NCBI RefSeq assembly: GCF_014863605.1
Contig: NZ_CP062252.1
Coordinates: 3,729,001-3,793,000, forward strand
Direction of reading: 5' to 3'
DNA from: Pseudomonas allokribbensis
Lineage (GTDB): Bacteria; Pseudomonadota; Gammaproteobacteria; Pseudomonadales; Pseudomonadaceae
Length of the DNA stretch: 64,000 nucleotides
The notes beneath the pieces were generated by a model. That model saw only the letters and a list, made by a program, of their open reading frames with translations. It was not told the origin of the DNA and did not search any database. Shown here piece by piece: positions 36,101 to 45,502 of the stretch. The position numbers and the translations under genes are program-made. Each line of letters starts with the position of its first letter. The first letter of the stretch is position 1.

Positions 36101-39100
36101 TGACCACTGCACCCGGCTCTTGCGGGGCACCATTCCAGATCAGGTTGGCGGTACGGATGGTTGCGACATCCCGGGCATCACCCTGTCCGTAGATCGCCGG
36201 TGTGGTCAGGATCAGGTTTTGCAAATTGCTGCGACCGGTTTGCGGGTCCAGCGTATCGAGCGAGACAGTGCCGAAGAAGTTGAAGGCGTCACGGGCTGTC
36301 AGGCTCAAGGACTCCAGCGCCGGAGCACCGAATTGCGTATCGCCCCGCAGCAGACGATCAAGCACGTTCTGGCTCAGCGTGAGGCCGACTGGCACGCGCC
36401 CTTCTGCACCCGTCAGCGCCTGCGCATTACCGACATTGATCGCACCCACCGCAAGCCCCAGGTGGCGTGTGCCGAAACGCACCGCGTCGCTCAGCTCAAA
36501 CTGATTGTCGGTCGCCGCGGTGATGCTGCCGTTGGAGTAAAGTATCGCCGGGTTGCTGCACGGCTCAAGCGAACAGCTGCCGATACGGATACTGCCCGCT
36601 CCATTGATACTCACGGCCTTCGCCGGTGCCAGCACGCTGTTCCAGCCATTGGAAACCAGCAGCAGGCTGGCATTGCCGGGGTCGTAGACAAACCCGTCGG
36701 TTGAATCGAACGGGGCGTCACCACGTCCCAGCGTGTTGATACCCGCGCCGGCCTCAAGGGTGATGGTGCCGTCGATCTTGCGAGTCCGCAGAACCACCTC
36801 CGGCGCAGAAAGCACGGCACCTTCGCGCACCGTGATGTTGTCGGAGCCGATGTTGTTGGCGAAGGTGACAATATTGCCCCCACTGCCGTAGTCCACCGTT
36901 GGCAAGGCGCCAATCGCCAGCCTCCCGGCATTCATTTGATTCAGGCTGTCGGCGTACAGCGAAATACCCGTGAAACCCTGTGTACGCTGTCGACCCGCAC
37001 CCAACACCTCGATGGTGCCATCGACTGAACGCACAACGGCGGTACCCGCCACACCGCCCTCGGTCGGCTTGAACAGCACCTGTCCGTTGAAGTCCAGGGC
37101 AATGTCACGGTCCCCGCCACTGTTGAAACGCAGCTCCAGCAACTTGCCATCCATCGGCGCCAGCGCCCGTGACACGCCCAGGCGCGCCGCATCGTTTTTG
37201 ATGAACTGGGTGAAGCCGGTTTCGTTGTATTGCGAATAACGCCGCAGTACATCGGCCGAGGTCAGAATCAGCGCGCTGGAGAGACTGTCGCGTACACCGC
37301 TGTTGGCGATCGACATCTGCCCGTTGCTGGTCCATGAACCGTTGCGCATCTGCAACGCAGCACCGGTCTGCCCGCCCATGACCTGACCGTTGACTTCGAC
37401 GCGAAATGCACCGGGCAACAAGGCGAATGTCGACGGCAGCAAGGTATAAGTGCCGGCCGCCAGCCCCGGCACACCGGCGGCGATGGTAATTTGCTGGCCG
37501 ATACGCGGATCGACCGCCCCCGCCTCGGCGAGCACCGGCGCATAAACACTCTGATTACCCGGCACGATGGCATAAACCGGATTGCTCGCCAGCCCCGGCA
37601 GGCTGAAGGTGCCGTCATTGGCATTGCGTACCAACGGGTTGAAACGCGCATCGGTCGAACCGCCACGGCCGGAGACAAAGCCTGCGCCACGCAAGTCGCC
37701 GCCACCCGAAAGATCAATCACGGCACCTGGCGCGACGTCGATGTATTGCGACAGCAGGGTCACTCCCGTCGAAGCGCCGACAATCCCTTTGAGCGCTACA
37801 GGGTTGCCGTTGTAGCGATAGTCGATGCCATCGGTTGTACCGCCGTAAGGCATGACCAACCCGGCAGCGCTGACGGACGTGAGACTGCCGGGCAATAGCT
37901 GGACTTCACGGGTCAGCACTGACTTGGTGTTCTCGCCCAGCATGATCGAACCGAGCGGCGCCCGCAGCACACCACCTTGCTCGATGCGGCTGGCAGCGAG
38001 CGTCAGATTGCCGAACACCGAGTAAGGCAGCGCAGTCGGCGCCGCGCCGTTGGAGAGAATGCGCAGAGTACCTTCAGAGGGTGACGTCTCCTGCTGAAAA
38101 CCGGCACGCACCCTGGCACTCGCCCCAGTCACCGGGTAGACCTGAGCCGCGCTGAGGCTCAAGTCACCCGCCGCCCAGAGTTCGGACTGTGTTCCAGTGG
38201 TGGAGGCAAGAAACCGCATGTCACCCGAACTGGCGAGAGAAACCTGGGCGAAGCCACGGCGACCAACCTGCCGGGCCGGGCCATTGAGCTGCGCAATCGA
38301 ACCCGACGTACCGAATGACAGACTGTTGCCGATGTCCAGCAGGTTCGACGTGGCGACGAACTGCGCCGCCGACAGGTTCGGTGTCGGCGCATTCATGACC
38401 CTTGGGCGGATGACGGCGTTGGAGCTGTAATAGACGCCCGTGCCCAGCATTCGCAGGTAAGGCGCAGACAGATTGATTCGCGCGGTTCCTTTCGAGTTTT
38501 CGGCCAGCGACACGGCGCCGGCATACAGGCTCAAGCTCTGATTCAGATGCAGGTCGACATCGCCGTCGAAGGAAATCAAGCCGTTGCTCAACAGGCCAAG
38601 ATGATCGAAACCGCCTGTCATCAATGCATCGGCACTCAGCCGCGTGCGACCGTAGACCAACTGCCGGTCTGCCTCACCGGGCTCAAGATCCGCCGGCAAC
38701 AGCGGCTCGCCCTTACCCTGGCCAATGATCAGTTCCCTTGGCAGGCGTACCTCGTTGGTGGCCAGGTTGGGATTGTAGATCGGCGTTTCCAGTGCGATGT
38801 CCAGTCGACCACCGGCAGCACCTGCACCGCCCGCCGCCGCCCGCAGATCGCCGTCGATAAACAGGCCGTTGTAGGAACTCAGGGAAATCTTGCCGCCATC
38901 CGTGGCAACCGTGGTCGGCCCCTGACCGGCGATGTCCAGCACCGCCTGAGTGCCAGAAGCGTCAAGACGTGCACCGTTGCGCACGATGACATAAGCGTCG
39001 GCCGACGTGGCGGTGGCCTTCTTCGCATCGATTTCACCGCCGATGATGATGCTGCCACCCTTGCCGACCTGGCCGTAGACGCGTCCCAGTGCATCGACTG

Positions 39101-42100
39101 CCGTGGTCGCGCGACCGGCCACATCCAGCACGGCGCGTTCGCCAATCCAGATCGAACGGTTATGGGCTTGATTGGCGGCTTCCAGGGCATTCTCGGCCGG
39201 ATCGCTCAAGCCGAACTGCTGCTGGCGAATATCAAGGGTGCCGCCCCACGCGTTCAGTTCGCCATTCACCGTGATCTGCCCCGGCCCGCGCAGACCGATC
39301 CGTTGCCCGGGATCGACGCTGATGCGTGAACCCGCGCCAAGCGTCAACGCGGACTTGAGCGGATCGATCAGGCCGGCCTCGCTCGATCCAGCCTGCAACG
39401 ACAGGCTGGCGCCACCTCGTTGAGTCAACACAGCCTTGGTCGGATTTTCCTGGAACAGCGTCGGCGTCCACAACTCCAGTGCCGTCTGCGGATCGACGCC
39501 GCTGACCTGTTTCGACGCCGCTTCAGCGAAACGATAGACCGGCATCGTGACGTCGAGCACGCTGTTGTCGGCGACCTCCAGGCCGTTCAAACCAATAATG
39601 CTGTACGCCGAGAAGCCCTTGCCGAACAGGTTCGGGGGCAGTTGCAAGGTGCGTTCGGCCAGCGTCTGGTCGGTCTGCCCGATCATGACCTTGTTGGCCT
39701 GTACCAGCAGCGTGCCGCCCCCGGTGACACCGTATCCGCGCACATCACCATCAAGGATGAGCTGTGTGTTACCTGGCGCGGCGTTGGCGCTGGACTCCAG
39801 CGTCACACTGCCGCCCTTCCCGCCGCGAGTCTTGCCGTTCGCCAGCACAGCGGCGCCAGACGAAACATCCAGCAAGCTCCCGGCCTGGACGTCGATATCG
39901 CCACTGCTGCGGATCGAAATCAGGCCACCGTTCAAATACGCAAGGTGGCTGCCGTCATCCGGGTTGGTGCCCAGATTGCTCCACAGACCGCGCGTATCCA
40001 GTTGCACACCGTCAGCCACAGTGACGCGGGTTGCGTGCCCTGTCGCGGCAGAAATCTTCGTGTCAGCGACCTTGTTGAGCTGCAGCTGATTGAGCACGTT
40101 ACCCAAACGCACACTGCCACCGCGGGCCGTGAGATCGGCATCGATCTGCACATCCGGCGCGTACAGCGTGATGTCGCCGCCGGCATCGACCTTGAGCGCA
40201 TCGTTAACGTCGATCAGGTCTTTGGCAGACACTTTCAGAGCGCCCAGCCTGAAACCGTTGAGTTGATCGGCATCGAGAAACAGTTTGCCTTTGCGCGCCT
40301 CGGACACTGAAGCGAGCAGATTCTGGTCATTGCCATCGGCCGGTTTCTCACCGCCAATACGTACCTGGTCGAACGTTGGATTGAGGCCGTACAACAGGCC
40401 GCCAGCGGAGGCAACATAGGCCGGGTCATAACTGCCGACGATCAGTTGCGCACGCCGCGCCACGGCTGTCTGAGACTGTTCATAACCGTCCAGTACAGCA
40501 CGCGATGTCTGGGTCTGGCGCTCACCCTGATACACCTCGCCGAGCATTTGCCCGTTGAGCACGGCGCTGCTGGTCGCAATCACCAGTTGCCCGGCATCGC
40601 GGCCCACGGTGTAGCCCGACTCGACACGTTTGGTCGGCGCGATCAGCGGGCTGTAGTAATAATTCGTCTGGCCCCAGCGCTTGCTGCTGTCCTCGTAGCC
40701 TTTGTACAAACCGCTGTAAAGAATATCTCCCGGCGCTCGAGAGATTTCATACAGATGCCCGTCGGCACCGCGCAGCCAGCTCTGGCGAATCTCGCCGCTC
40801 TGTACATCCAGCGTACCGCCGGACAGGTTGATCAACGAACCTTGCTCGGTGACCACATCATTGCCGGCGAAACTGACCCGGCCGCCTTGCGCCATCCACT
40901 CACCGATGCTGTGGTTCTGCGTGCCCAGATAGCCGCCGACTTCGAGCAAGCCGCCGGCGGTGTACCAGCGGTCCGTGGCATAGCCGTTGGTGCCGGCGGG
41001 GACATACACCAGTTCGCGCACATCGACCCACACGTCATTGCTGTTCAGCGCACCGCTCTCGCGGTTGACCGACGCATCACGCTGCTCGTTGCCCTGTACG
41101 TTGATTTTGATGTTGTTGGATTCCATCGCGACTTTTACGCCGATGGCGCCGGACACATCGATCATCGCGCCGTCACGCACCAGGCTGCGACGCCCTGCCG
41201 TCACGGCGACCTGACCGCCTGTGGCAAGCGTGATCGAGCCGTTCTGGAACTCGACGCTGCCGCCGCTCTGCACCTCGATACGCGACTGGTCGCCGCGCAC
41301 CTTGTTGTTGGCGTTGACACCGGTCAGCGCGGCTTTGTGCTGACTGTCGAGTGCCGTCAGATCGCTGCTGTCGAGCATGATCGCCGTGGCGCTGCCCTGC
41401 CCCAGGGTGACGCTGCCGTTGGTGTCGGTGGCCGGGTTGAGCAAGTGGATGGTGCCGCGCGTTGCCACCGAAGTGCTGGCCAGCAGCACACCGTTTTGCT
41501 GCACCTCATGGCCGGTCAGGGTGATGTCGCCCGTGGCGGCCTGAATCAAACCGCTGTTGCTGACCTTGCCGGCACTGCTGCCAGCCTTGAAGCCTGGAAC
41601 GACTTCACTGCCGAACGTCGTGGAGAAGCCGTTGCCTTCGGTGCCCGAGCCTTTGCGGATATAGAAACGATCGCCGGCGCCGAGCACGGTCTGGCCTTTG
41701 GCGGTGTTGATGCTGCCGTCGTTCTGCACCTCGTTGCCCAGCAGCAAGGCATAGCCGCCGGCATCGGTGGACGTCGCGGGCGTGTGAGTCGCAATCGCTG
41801 CGCCGCGCTCTACCAGTACCTTGCCGGCAGCGTCGGTAAAGGTCGGCTGACTGGCGTTGCTGTCGAAGTACAAGCCGCGGTCACGGAACTGGATGTCGGT
41901 GATATTGGCGGCAGCGGCCACCAGGTTACGCACGTTGACCTGGCTGCTGCCGCTGAACACGATGCCGTTGCGGTTGATCAACATCACCGTGCCGTCGCCC
42001 TTTATCTGCCCCTGAATCTGACTGGCGCGGGCGCTCGGATCATTGACCCGGTTGAGCACTGCCCAATTCGATTGCTGGGCAAACTCGACCGTGGTGTTGC

Positions 42101-42644
42101 GGCCGACGTTGAAGGTTTCCCAGTTGAGAATCGCCTTGTCGGCGGTCTGTTCGATCTTCACCGTAGTCTTGCCATCGGCCTGGGACTGCTGCGGGCCTTT
42201 GGCATTCTGCCAACCCTGGGCAAGGCTGTTATCGACCTTCAACCCGCCCTCGCCCAGACCATCCGGCACAAACTGCACCGTACCCAACGCCGCCGAGCGC
42301 CCGGCAGCCTGAGCCGCTTGCTGCGCGGCAATCGCGGCCACGGTGTTGTTCAACGTCTGAATCGAACGTTGCAATTGCTGATTGGCTTTCTGTTGCTGCG
42401 CCAATGGCGGCGTCATTCCCGGTAACCCACCGGTGCCGGGCCTTGCAGCGGCGGCTTGCTGGGCGGCGCCCTTGGCGGCAAACCAGCCCGAGCTGAACGC
42501 CGTTTGCGCGTGCGCACTGCCTGCCACCAGACACAACGCCACCGCCTGAGCCAGCGGCTTGAGCAGCCACAATGCCGGGTCCATGGCATCACGCTTGAAA
42601 GACTGGACGTTGGTACGACGACGGGATGGGCGAGCGAGCATCAC
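30147..42644 (-). CDS. Giant filamentous-haemagglutinin-like exoprotein (TpsA class, PdtA-like)
   Basis: A 4165-residue secreted protein. The start (GTG at 42644 or ATG at 42641, after AAGGA) gives an extended basic N-terminus and signal ending GSAHA. Next comes the TPS secretion domain (TVKIEQTADKAILNWETF; MLINRNGIVFSGSSQVNVRN). Thousands of residues of beta-helix-type repeats follow, rich in Gly, Asn, Leu and Ser, and then a non-repetitive C-terminal domain ending EEERGQLTL. In P. aeruginosa the gene next to hxc and lapA encodes PdtA, a phosphate-starvation TpsA of similar size; order and type match here. No TpsB/FhaC partner lies in the window. Likely an adhesin or biofilm matrix protein. 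Confidence 0.9.
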   Translation of the reverse strand: MMLARPSRRRTNVQSFKRDAMDPALWLLKPLAQAVALCLVAGSAHAQTAFSSGWFAAKGAAQQAAAARPGTGGLPGMTPPLAQQQKANQQLQRSIQTLNNTVAAIAAQQAAQAAGRSAALGTVQFVPDGLGEGGLKVDNSLAQGWQNAKGPQQSQADGKTTVKIEQTADKAILNWETFNVGRNTTVEFAQQSNWAVLNRVNDPSARASQIQGQIKGDGTVMLINRNGIVFSGSSQVNVRNLVAAAANITDIQFRDRGLYFDSNASQPTFTDAAGKVLVERGAAIATHTPATSTDAGGYALLLGNEVQNDGSINTAKGQTVLGAGDRFYIRKGSGTEGNGFSTTFGSEVVPGFKAGSSAGKVSNSGLIQAATGDITLTGHEVQQNGVLLASTSVATRGTIHLLNPATDTNGSVTLGQGSATAIMLDSSDLTALDSQHKAALTGVNANNKVRGDQSRIEVQSGGSVEFQNGSITLATGGQVAVTAGRRSLVRDGAMIDVSGAIGVKVAMESNNIKINVQGNEQRDASVNRESGALNSNDVWVDVRELVYVPAGTNGYATDRWYTAGGLLEVGGYLGTQNHSIGEWMAQGGRVSFAGNDVVTEQGSLINLSGGTLDVQSGEIRQSWLRGADGHLYEISRAPGDILYSGLYKGYEDSSKRWGQTNYYYSPLIAPTKRVESGYTVGRDAGQLVIATSSAVLNGQMLGEVYQGERQTQTSRAVLDGYEQSQTAVARRAQLIVGSYDPAYVASAGGLLYGLNPTFDQVRIGGEKPADGNDQNLLASVSEARKGKLFLDADQLNGFRLGALKVSAKDLIDVNDALKVDAGGDITLYAPDVQIDADLTARGGSVRLGNVLNQLQLNKVADTKISAATGHATRVTVADGVQLDTRGLWSNLGTNPDDGSHLAYLNGGLISIRSSGDIDVQAGSLLDVSSGAAVLANGKTRGGKGGSVTLESSANAAPGNTQLILDGDVRGYGVTGGGTLLVQANKVMIGQTDQTLAERTLQLPPNLFGKGFSAYSIIGLNGLEVADNSVLDVTMPVYRFAEAASKQVSGVDPQTALELWTPTLFQENPTKAVLTQRGGASLSLQAGSSEAGLIDPLKSALTLGAGSRISVDPGQRIGLRGPGQITVNGELNAWGGTLDIRQQQFGLSDPAENALEAANQAHNRSIWIGERAVLDVAGRATTAVDALGRVYGQVGKGGSIIIGGEIDAKKATATSADAYVIVRNGARLDASGTQAVLDIAGQGPTTVATDGGKISLSSYNGLFIDGDLRAAAGGAGAAGGRLDIALETPIYNPNLATNEVRLPRELIIGQGKGEPLLPADLEPGEADRQLVYGRTRLSADALMTGGFDHLGLLSNGLISFDGDVDLHLNQSLSLYAGAVSLAENSKGTARINLSAPYLRMLGTGVYYSSNAVIRPRVMNAPTPNLSAAQFVATSNLLDIGNSLSFGTSGSIAQLNGPARQVGRRGFAQVSLASSGDMRFLASTTGTQSELWAAGDLSLSAAQVYPVTGASARVRAGFQQETSPSEGTLRILSNGAAPTALPYSVFGNLTLAASRIEQGGVLRAPLGSIMLGENTKSVLTREVQLLPGSLTSVSAAGLVMPYGGTTDGIDYRYNGNPVALKGIVGASTGVTLLSQYIDVAPGAVIDLSGGGDLRGAGFVSGRGGSTDARFNPLVRNANDGTFSLPGLASNPVYAIVPGNQSVYAPVLAEAGAVDPRIGQQITIAAGVPGLAAGTYTLLPSTFALLPGAFRVEVNGQVMGGQTGAALQMRNGSWTSNGQMSIANSGVRDSLSSALILTSADVLRRYSQYNETGFTQFIKNDAARLGVSRALAPMDGKLLELRFNSGGDRDIALDFNGQVLFKPTEGGVAGTAVVRSVDGTIEVLGAGRQRTQGFTGISLYADSLNQMNAGRLAIGALPTVDYGSGGNIVTFANNIGSDNITVREGAVLSAPEVVLRTRKIDGTITLEAGAGINTLGRGDAPFDSTDGFVYDPGNASLLLVSNGWNSVLAPAKAVSINGAGSIRIGSCSLEPCSNPAILYSNGSITAATDNQFELSDAVRFGTRHLGLAVGAINVGNAQALTGAEGRVPVGLTLSQNVLDRLLRGDTQFGAPALESLSLTARDAFNFFGTVSLDTLDPQTGRSNLQNLILTTPAIYGQGDARDVATIRTANLIWNGAPQEPGAVVKGGAGSGHGTLDIQAQRIELGYGPSPQPSGLDQNDRLALGFANVNLTASERITANHKGSLSVYQEQGAYDPVKGYTYSGGNLTLLTPLLTGEVASVNALKAGNNLTLTGTGGAALADALGAELSLEARNVVLDGRIVLASGKLQVKAEGDLSLTGNAQLDLAGRTLPFNDVKKYSWGGDVSLYSHNGNIRQAAGSRIDLSAQNNQAGNLSAVALAVNAGEVDLQGEILGASSGYYDAGGTLVPYKASGVDIRAQRLGGDLNEQFAALNQRLNAGQVFGSRSFQFKQGDLLIGDGLKAGEVNVVVDNGSLTIGGRVDASGERVGSIRLSGKNGLTLSGNAVLDAHGRVLRVDSYGKIIDAPNRAMVELNSGDGLLTLASGARIDLRHGTDAVNGKLPGQNDGMPRGTLELNAPRLGVGDIAIDASGTLTIEGARSIGLNGVRRYADARDGVDPAASGRPYQVIDQAMFVRIDGDNTTFIDAALANNDLLQRKLAGLNNASYADAFHLRPGVEIVSKTADGDLVVEGDVDLSHYRYASLNPNSQKTPVYGSGESGSLVIRAGGNLDIYGSINDGFAKPLETVDDAGWKLLPGVQPFGGDLIVPGSGVTLAEGTLFPAGTTLNYDLPIQAATLAGGTLLPTEGVLVNAYTISAGTVLSGAVHDASGNLLYAAGTLLNDRVTLPAGSRLGAGTRLNDATSLLAMLWPKDVPLPRAIGADNNAVGVKLRGPLALLRGSLIPSMTDVVLADGTAFIELRGYSSTTQQGSNWAIASMLAPGSTSWSMRVVAGADLESADSRALKPLTADGNLRLADTHYGLKVTEKKLDTKWAEGNSKNRPAGSVVTDADLHFCDENPADCVAPAKFLWAEGNWLGKEPGTPISEEDLYWCDIDPGGCMPNKGGIAVTTHSQMFSVLRTGTGDLDLLAAGNLSMDSPYGVYTAGTQSSDIDQRYNQPRGRLTDDNSVLGSKGADYEKWVNGGTESLYQAWYPTLGGNLTINAGGSVSGDAVGRRGPSNTAVYREQVASASVGNWLWRQGTGNSNVPTAWWINFGSYATQPLPGAGSDTAPYLVGFTGFGALGGGNVSLRAGGDAGMLKPLGDSVTNPRSQGLIVAVGSTGRVGSDGSLQLTGGGDMDIRIGGMLNPSLQARAGQTGTATPRHDLQGALINLRGAAQMSAGASGAIKLQYGAYATYQDPRETRAFDPFTSTLGSASGGLVLIPGDSGMRLSTRGDLVLGGAADPGRVQLQNSTPFTDANGVVHAGGGLSAFSLWTDHTAIDLFSAGGNLTPSTQLAETDSQGTVPNLNTSPTDGRFVYPSILRAVAGQGSIYAGASATFSENGTPAATNYSLLLAPSRAGQLEMLAGDSIYAGGYAINQSGASLLAIATPFAPAFTGYAQYTDSRPTTSNYSNDGIAPRLNSRYPLFAFGADTYSGLSGVQAPARFYALSGDLVGVRSGETLSFATTLRTWYEAAAPVWMLAGRDIVASGANLGQPTRAPKEMGNNEAISSSGNLFIHNSAHDVSRVSAGRDILYSSFDIAGPGLLDMSAGRNILMEDRAGISSIGPLVAGDNRPGASVVMQAGAGAQGVDYSRFIAHYLNSQNLANPDVPLSGQPGKVVKTYLDELQSWLTLGYGFSGNAEQAQAFFAELPSVEQAVFARKVYFAELRAGGLEYNDVDGPRKGSYLRGRNAIAALFPTTDVAGNPIRYDGDITLYGGAGVKTLFGGDIQMLTPGGGQVFGIEGAAPPSTAGIITQGSGNIQLYSQGSILLGQSRIMTTFGGSILGWSAEGDINAGRGSKTTVVYTPPKRVYDTWGNVTLSPSVPSTGAGIATLNPIAEVAPGDIDLIAPLGTIDAGEAGIRVSGNVNIAALTVVNAANIAVQGKATGVPVVSAVNTGAITSASSAASSATQAAEDVARQQQAASRQNQASVFTVQVLSFGNEQLAPTRDGASRAPTPGYNPNSPVQVLGAGALDEQAKQQLTEEERGQLTL

Positions 42645-42780
42645 TACGAGATCCTTTTAAGAGCTGCAGGTCGGCAACCACCTGCTGTTAGGACATAGGC
42701 GGTTGGCAAGGGGCACGACCGAACGGATGTCACACAAACTTCATGTTGGGGGAGTAATTGCGCGCGGTTCCGGCAAAAAA

Positions 42781-42808
42781 AATGGCAGCCCCAAAAGGGG
42801 CTGCCATT
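42781..42808 (-). terminator. Rho-independent terminator after the DING/PstS-like gene
   Basis: AATGGCAGCCCC, a four-base loop, then GGGGCTGCCATT is a perfect 12-bp stem, followed on the minus strand by a run of T. It ends transcription of the phosphate-binding-like gene before the giant exoprotein gene, whose own promoter must lie in the 136 bases between. Confidence 0.93.
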
Positions 42809-42833
42809 CAAACCGCTGACTTGAAGTGAAACC

Positions 42834-43943
42834 TTACAGAGGACGGCCAACAGTGTTGCAGACGCTGGCGTTGTTGATGTCCAGGTTGTTGCCGGTGGAG
42901 TTGGTGATGAAGTTGGCGGTCACAGCGTTTTTCCAGTTGGTCGGAACCACGCTGAAGCCGTGAGCCACGGTCGCAACGGTGTTGCCTGGAACGCTGTAGT
43001 GAGTGGTCAGGAAGGCCTTCACGTCAGCAGCCACGGATGCATCCTTGTAGCACTGGCCGAAGATGAAGTTGGTGTAGGCAGCAATTGGGTAACCGGTGGC
43101 TGGGTTGGCAACAACCGGAGCCCACTGAGCTGGATCAGCCGGGTTGACTGGCAGTGTGGCCGAAGACAATGCGGTAGTGACGTTTGCGGTGGTCGGCTGA
43201 ACACCGTTGACGCGCGAAACGACGGCATTGCTGTTGGCATTCACGCCATCCGGACCCACGTAGCCGATGGAACCGTCAACAGCGTTCACGGCAGCAGCGA
43301 CGTCAGAGGTGTTAACCACGCCTACGAAAGTGGTTGGCAGTGGAGTGCCGGCTGGCTTCAGGGTGTTGGCGAACGTGGTGGTGACGGCGAACTTGGTTGG
43401 GCAAACCGCGTTCAGGTGGCGAGTGAGGATTTCCGAAGTGCCGCTGGAAGTGGAGCGATACACAACGCGAATCGGGGTGGCGTCAGAGTTGTTCAGCAGG
43501 TCGCCCCACTTGGTGGCAGTGCCCGAGAACACGTCGCACAGCTGAGCGCTGGTCAGGTTCAGAGCGGTCTGGCCGGTCTTTTTGTAAGGAATGGCAACCG
43601 AAGTGGCGACCGAAGGCAGTTGGATCAGCGGGCCGTAAGTGGTGCTGTAAGCGGTGTTGTAGTTACCGATTTCGGTAGCGCTGAGCACCGAGTCGCTGCC
43701 AGCGAAGTGAACCGTACCGGTGGTTTTGAACTGCGTCGAATCGTTGGTCAGGAAAGCCACTTTACCCACGCCGCTGCCTGTGCCCAGGTAGCTGAAGTTG
43801 GCTGGCAGGATGCTGTTGGCAGAACCTTTGTACAGAGCGGCAGGCAGAGTCGCGCCACCACCGGTTACGTTGGCGGCCATGGCCTGGGCGGAAGCCAGGG
43901 CAGCGACGGTCAGGGAAGCTGCGATCAGAGTGCGCTTGAACAT
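42834..43943 (-). CDS. DING/PstS-like phosphate-binding-family protein (LapA/LapB-like)
   Basis: A 369-residue exported protein with a signal peptide ending AQAMA. The mature form starts ANVTGGGATLPAALY, a variant of the DINGGG start that names DING proteins. Phosphate-loop residues are visible in YRSTSSGTSEILTRH, and VHFAGSD, FSGTATKWGD and GYVGPDG are family segments. In P. aeruginosa the genes at this place, lapA and lapB, encode phosphate-starvation proteins, and LapA is secreted by the Hxc T2SS. This protein is thus a probable Hxc substrate. AAAGGAG lies seven bases before the ATG. The gene lies upstream of the giant exoprotein gene and has its own terminator. Confidence 0.85.
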   Translation of the reverse strand: MFKRTLIAASLTVAALASAQAMAANVTGGGATLPAALYKGSANSILPANFSYLGTGSGVGKVAFLTNDSTQFKTTGTVHFAGSDSVLSATEIGNYNTAYSTTYGPLIQLPSVATSVAIPYKKTGQTALNLTSAQLCDVFSGTATKWGDLLNNSDATPIRVVYRSTSSGTSEILTRHLNAVCPTKFAVTTTFANTLKPAGTPLPTTFVGVVNTSDVAAAVNAVDGSIGYVGPDGVNANSNAVVSRVNGVQPTTANVTTALSSATLPVNPADPAQWAPVVANPATGYPIAAYTNFIFGQCYKDASVAADVKAFLTTHYSVPGNTVATVAHGFSVVPTNWKNAVTANFITNSTGNNLDINNASVCNTVGRPL

Positions 43944-44290
43944 GAAGAATCTCCTTTTCAACTAGGTTGGGAACACAGGTTTTCGGATTGCTTGCATGAC
44001 ACTGGGAGGACTCACCGCTGACCTTCGCAAGCGGGGTCCGTGGTTAAGTCGCACTGAGAAATTCGCAGTTTCCGGTGACAGATAAAGGAAAAAACCTCGG
44101 GAGGTGCAGGCTGATTTTCGAGGGATTTTCTCGGGTGTTCTGGTGGTTATCCGGAGGGTCTAAGACACGCTTTTCGAGGGAGTCGGCCACAGCCCTTGAA
44201 GGGCCGTTGCAGATGACAGAAAGGAGAACCCGAGGATGCTGTTTTTGGCGCTCGGGTGAGATCCGGCGCCGGTAAAAAAAGTTGAGAAAA
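43944..44290. other. 347-base intergenic region between hxcS and the DING/PstS-like gene
   Basis: No gene was found. The region must hold the promoter of the DING/PstS-like gene. ATGACAG occurs at 44213-44219 and GTGACAG at 44075-44081, each one half of a possible PHO box (CTGTCAT on the gene's strand), but neither has a convincing partner 11 bases away. Stems ACCCGAG/CTCGGGT (44228-44257) and CCGGCGCCGG (44263-44272) follow hxcS but lack a T-run. Confidence 0.5.
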
Positions 44291-45502
44291 CTACTGCACG
44301 AGTTGGTTGATCTCGATGATCGGCAGCAACACCGCCATCACAATCACCAAAACCACCCCGCCCATCACCACGATCATCAACGGCTCCAGCAACGCAGTCA
44401 TGCCCATCGCCCGGCGCTCGATATCACGAGACAGGGTTTGTGCCGCACGCTCAAGCATCGGTGGCAGCGCGCCGGTTTTTTCGCCGCTGGCGATCAGGTG
44501 AATCAGCACCGGCGGGAACACGTTCTCCACTTTCAGCGCTGCCGCCAGGTTGACGCCCTCGCGCACCTTGGCGGTGGCCTCATTGACGCTCAGGCTCAGA
44601 CGATCATTCGACAGCGTCTGCCGCGCCGCTTCCAACGCGCGCAACAACGGCACCCCGGCGCCACCGAGAATCGCCAGGGTCGAGGCGAACCGTGCGGTGT
44701 TCAGCCCCAGCACAAACCGCCCGATCAGCGGCAACTTCAGCACCCGATGATGCCAACTCAAGCGCGCCGCCGGATTGCGCAGATACAGGCGCCAGCTCCA
44801 GAACGCGCCGGCCATGACGCCGGCGCACAGCCAGCCCCACGCACGGATGAAATCACTGGCATTGAGCATCGCCAGCGTCAGCCCCGGCAGATCCTGCCGC
44901 GCCTGGGAAAACGCACTGACCACCTGCGGCACCACGTAGCTGAGCAGAAAAATCACGATGCCGATCGACACCAGCCCCACCACGCCGGGATAGATGAACG
45001 CGGTGAGGATCTTGCCGCGCAGGTTGTTGCGTTCCTCAATGTAATCCGCCAGCCGCTCCATCACCTGCGCCAGATCACCAGACTCCTCGCCCGCCGCAAT
45101 CAGTGCCCGGTAGATTTCCGGAAAATCCCGTGGCCGCGCCGCCAGCGCTTCGGCCAGGCGCATGCCGCTGCGCACGTCGGCGCGTACGGCGCTGAGGGTG
45201 TGGGCGATGTGCTTTTTCTCGGCCTGTTCGACCGTGGCACTCAGCGCGGCCTCCAGCGGCAGGCTGGCGCCGAGCAAGCTCGACAGTTGCCGGGTGGCCC
45301 ACGCCAGATCGTTATCCGACAGCCTGGCGCTGAACAATCCACCGCCGCCATGCTGGGAGACGTTGCTTTCCTTCTCCACCGACAACGCCGTCAAACCTCG
45401 ACCGCGCAGCACGCCAAACGCGGCGCCCTGACTCTCCGCTTCCAGATGCCCGGATTCGATCTTGCCGCTGGCATCGGCGGCCTCAAAACGATAGCGATTC
45501 AT
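44291..45502 (-). CDS. hxcS: T2SS inner-membrane platform protein GspF (HxcS)
   Basis: A 403-residue GspF/PilC-family protein with two tandem T2SSF domains. The N-terminal one carries [18 protein letters not shown] and a long membrane helix at [18 protein letters not shown]; the second has [20 protein letters not shown] and ends with a membrane helix before [10 protein letters not shown]. It forms the platform that couples the GspE ATPase to pseudopilus assembly. Its start shares a base with the hxcR stop. It is the last gene of the seven-gene minus-strand run. The symbol follows the P. aeruginosa Hxc order and is an inference from synteny. Confidence 0.93.
   Translation of the reverse strand: MNRYRFEAADASGKIESGHLEAESQGAAFGVLRGRGLTALSVEKESNVSQHGGGGLFSARLSDNDLAWATRQLSSLLGASLPLEAALSATVEQAEKKHIAHTLSAVRADVRSGMRLAEALAARPRDFPEIYRALIAAGEESGDLAQVMERLADYIEERNNLRGKILTAFIYPGVVGLVSIGIVIFLLSYVVPQVVSAFSQARQDLPGLTLAMLNASDFIRAWGWLCAGVMAGAFWSWRLYLRNPAARLSWHHRVLKLPLIGRFVLGLNTARFASTLAILGGAGVPLLRALEAARQTLSNDRLSLSVNEATAKVREGVNLAAALKVENVFPPVLIHLIASGEKTGALPPMLERAAQTLSRDIERRAMGMTALLEPLMIVVMGGVVLVIVMAVLLPIIEINQLVQ

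Noticed and set aside
40446-42425. A 659-codon plus-strand open frame opposite the giant exoprotein N-terminus, and several similar shorter frames along it
   Set aside because: No start signals or motifs; the minus-strand TPS domain is clear.
44075-44219. PHO-box half-sites upstream of the DING/PstS-like gene
   Set aside because: Single 7-base matches without a second repeat at 11-base spacing; not enough to call a PhoB site, though the gene type would suit one.
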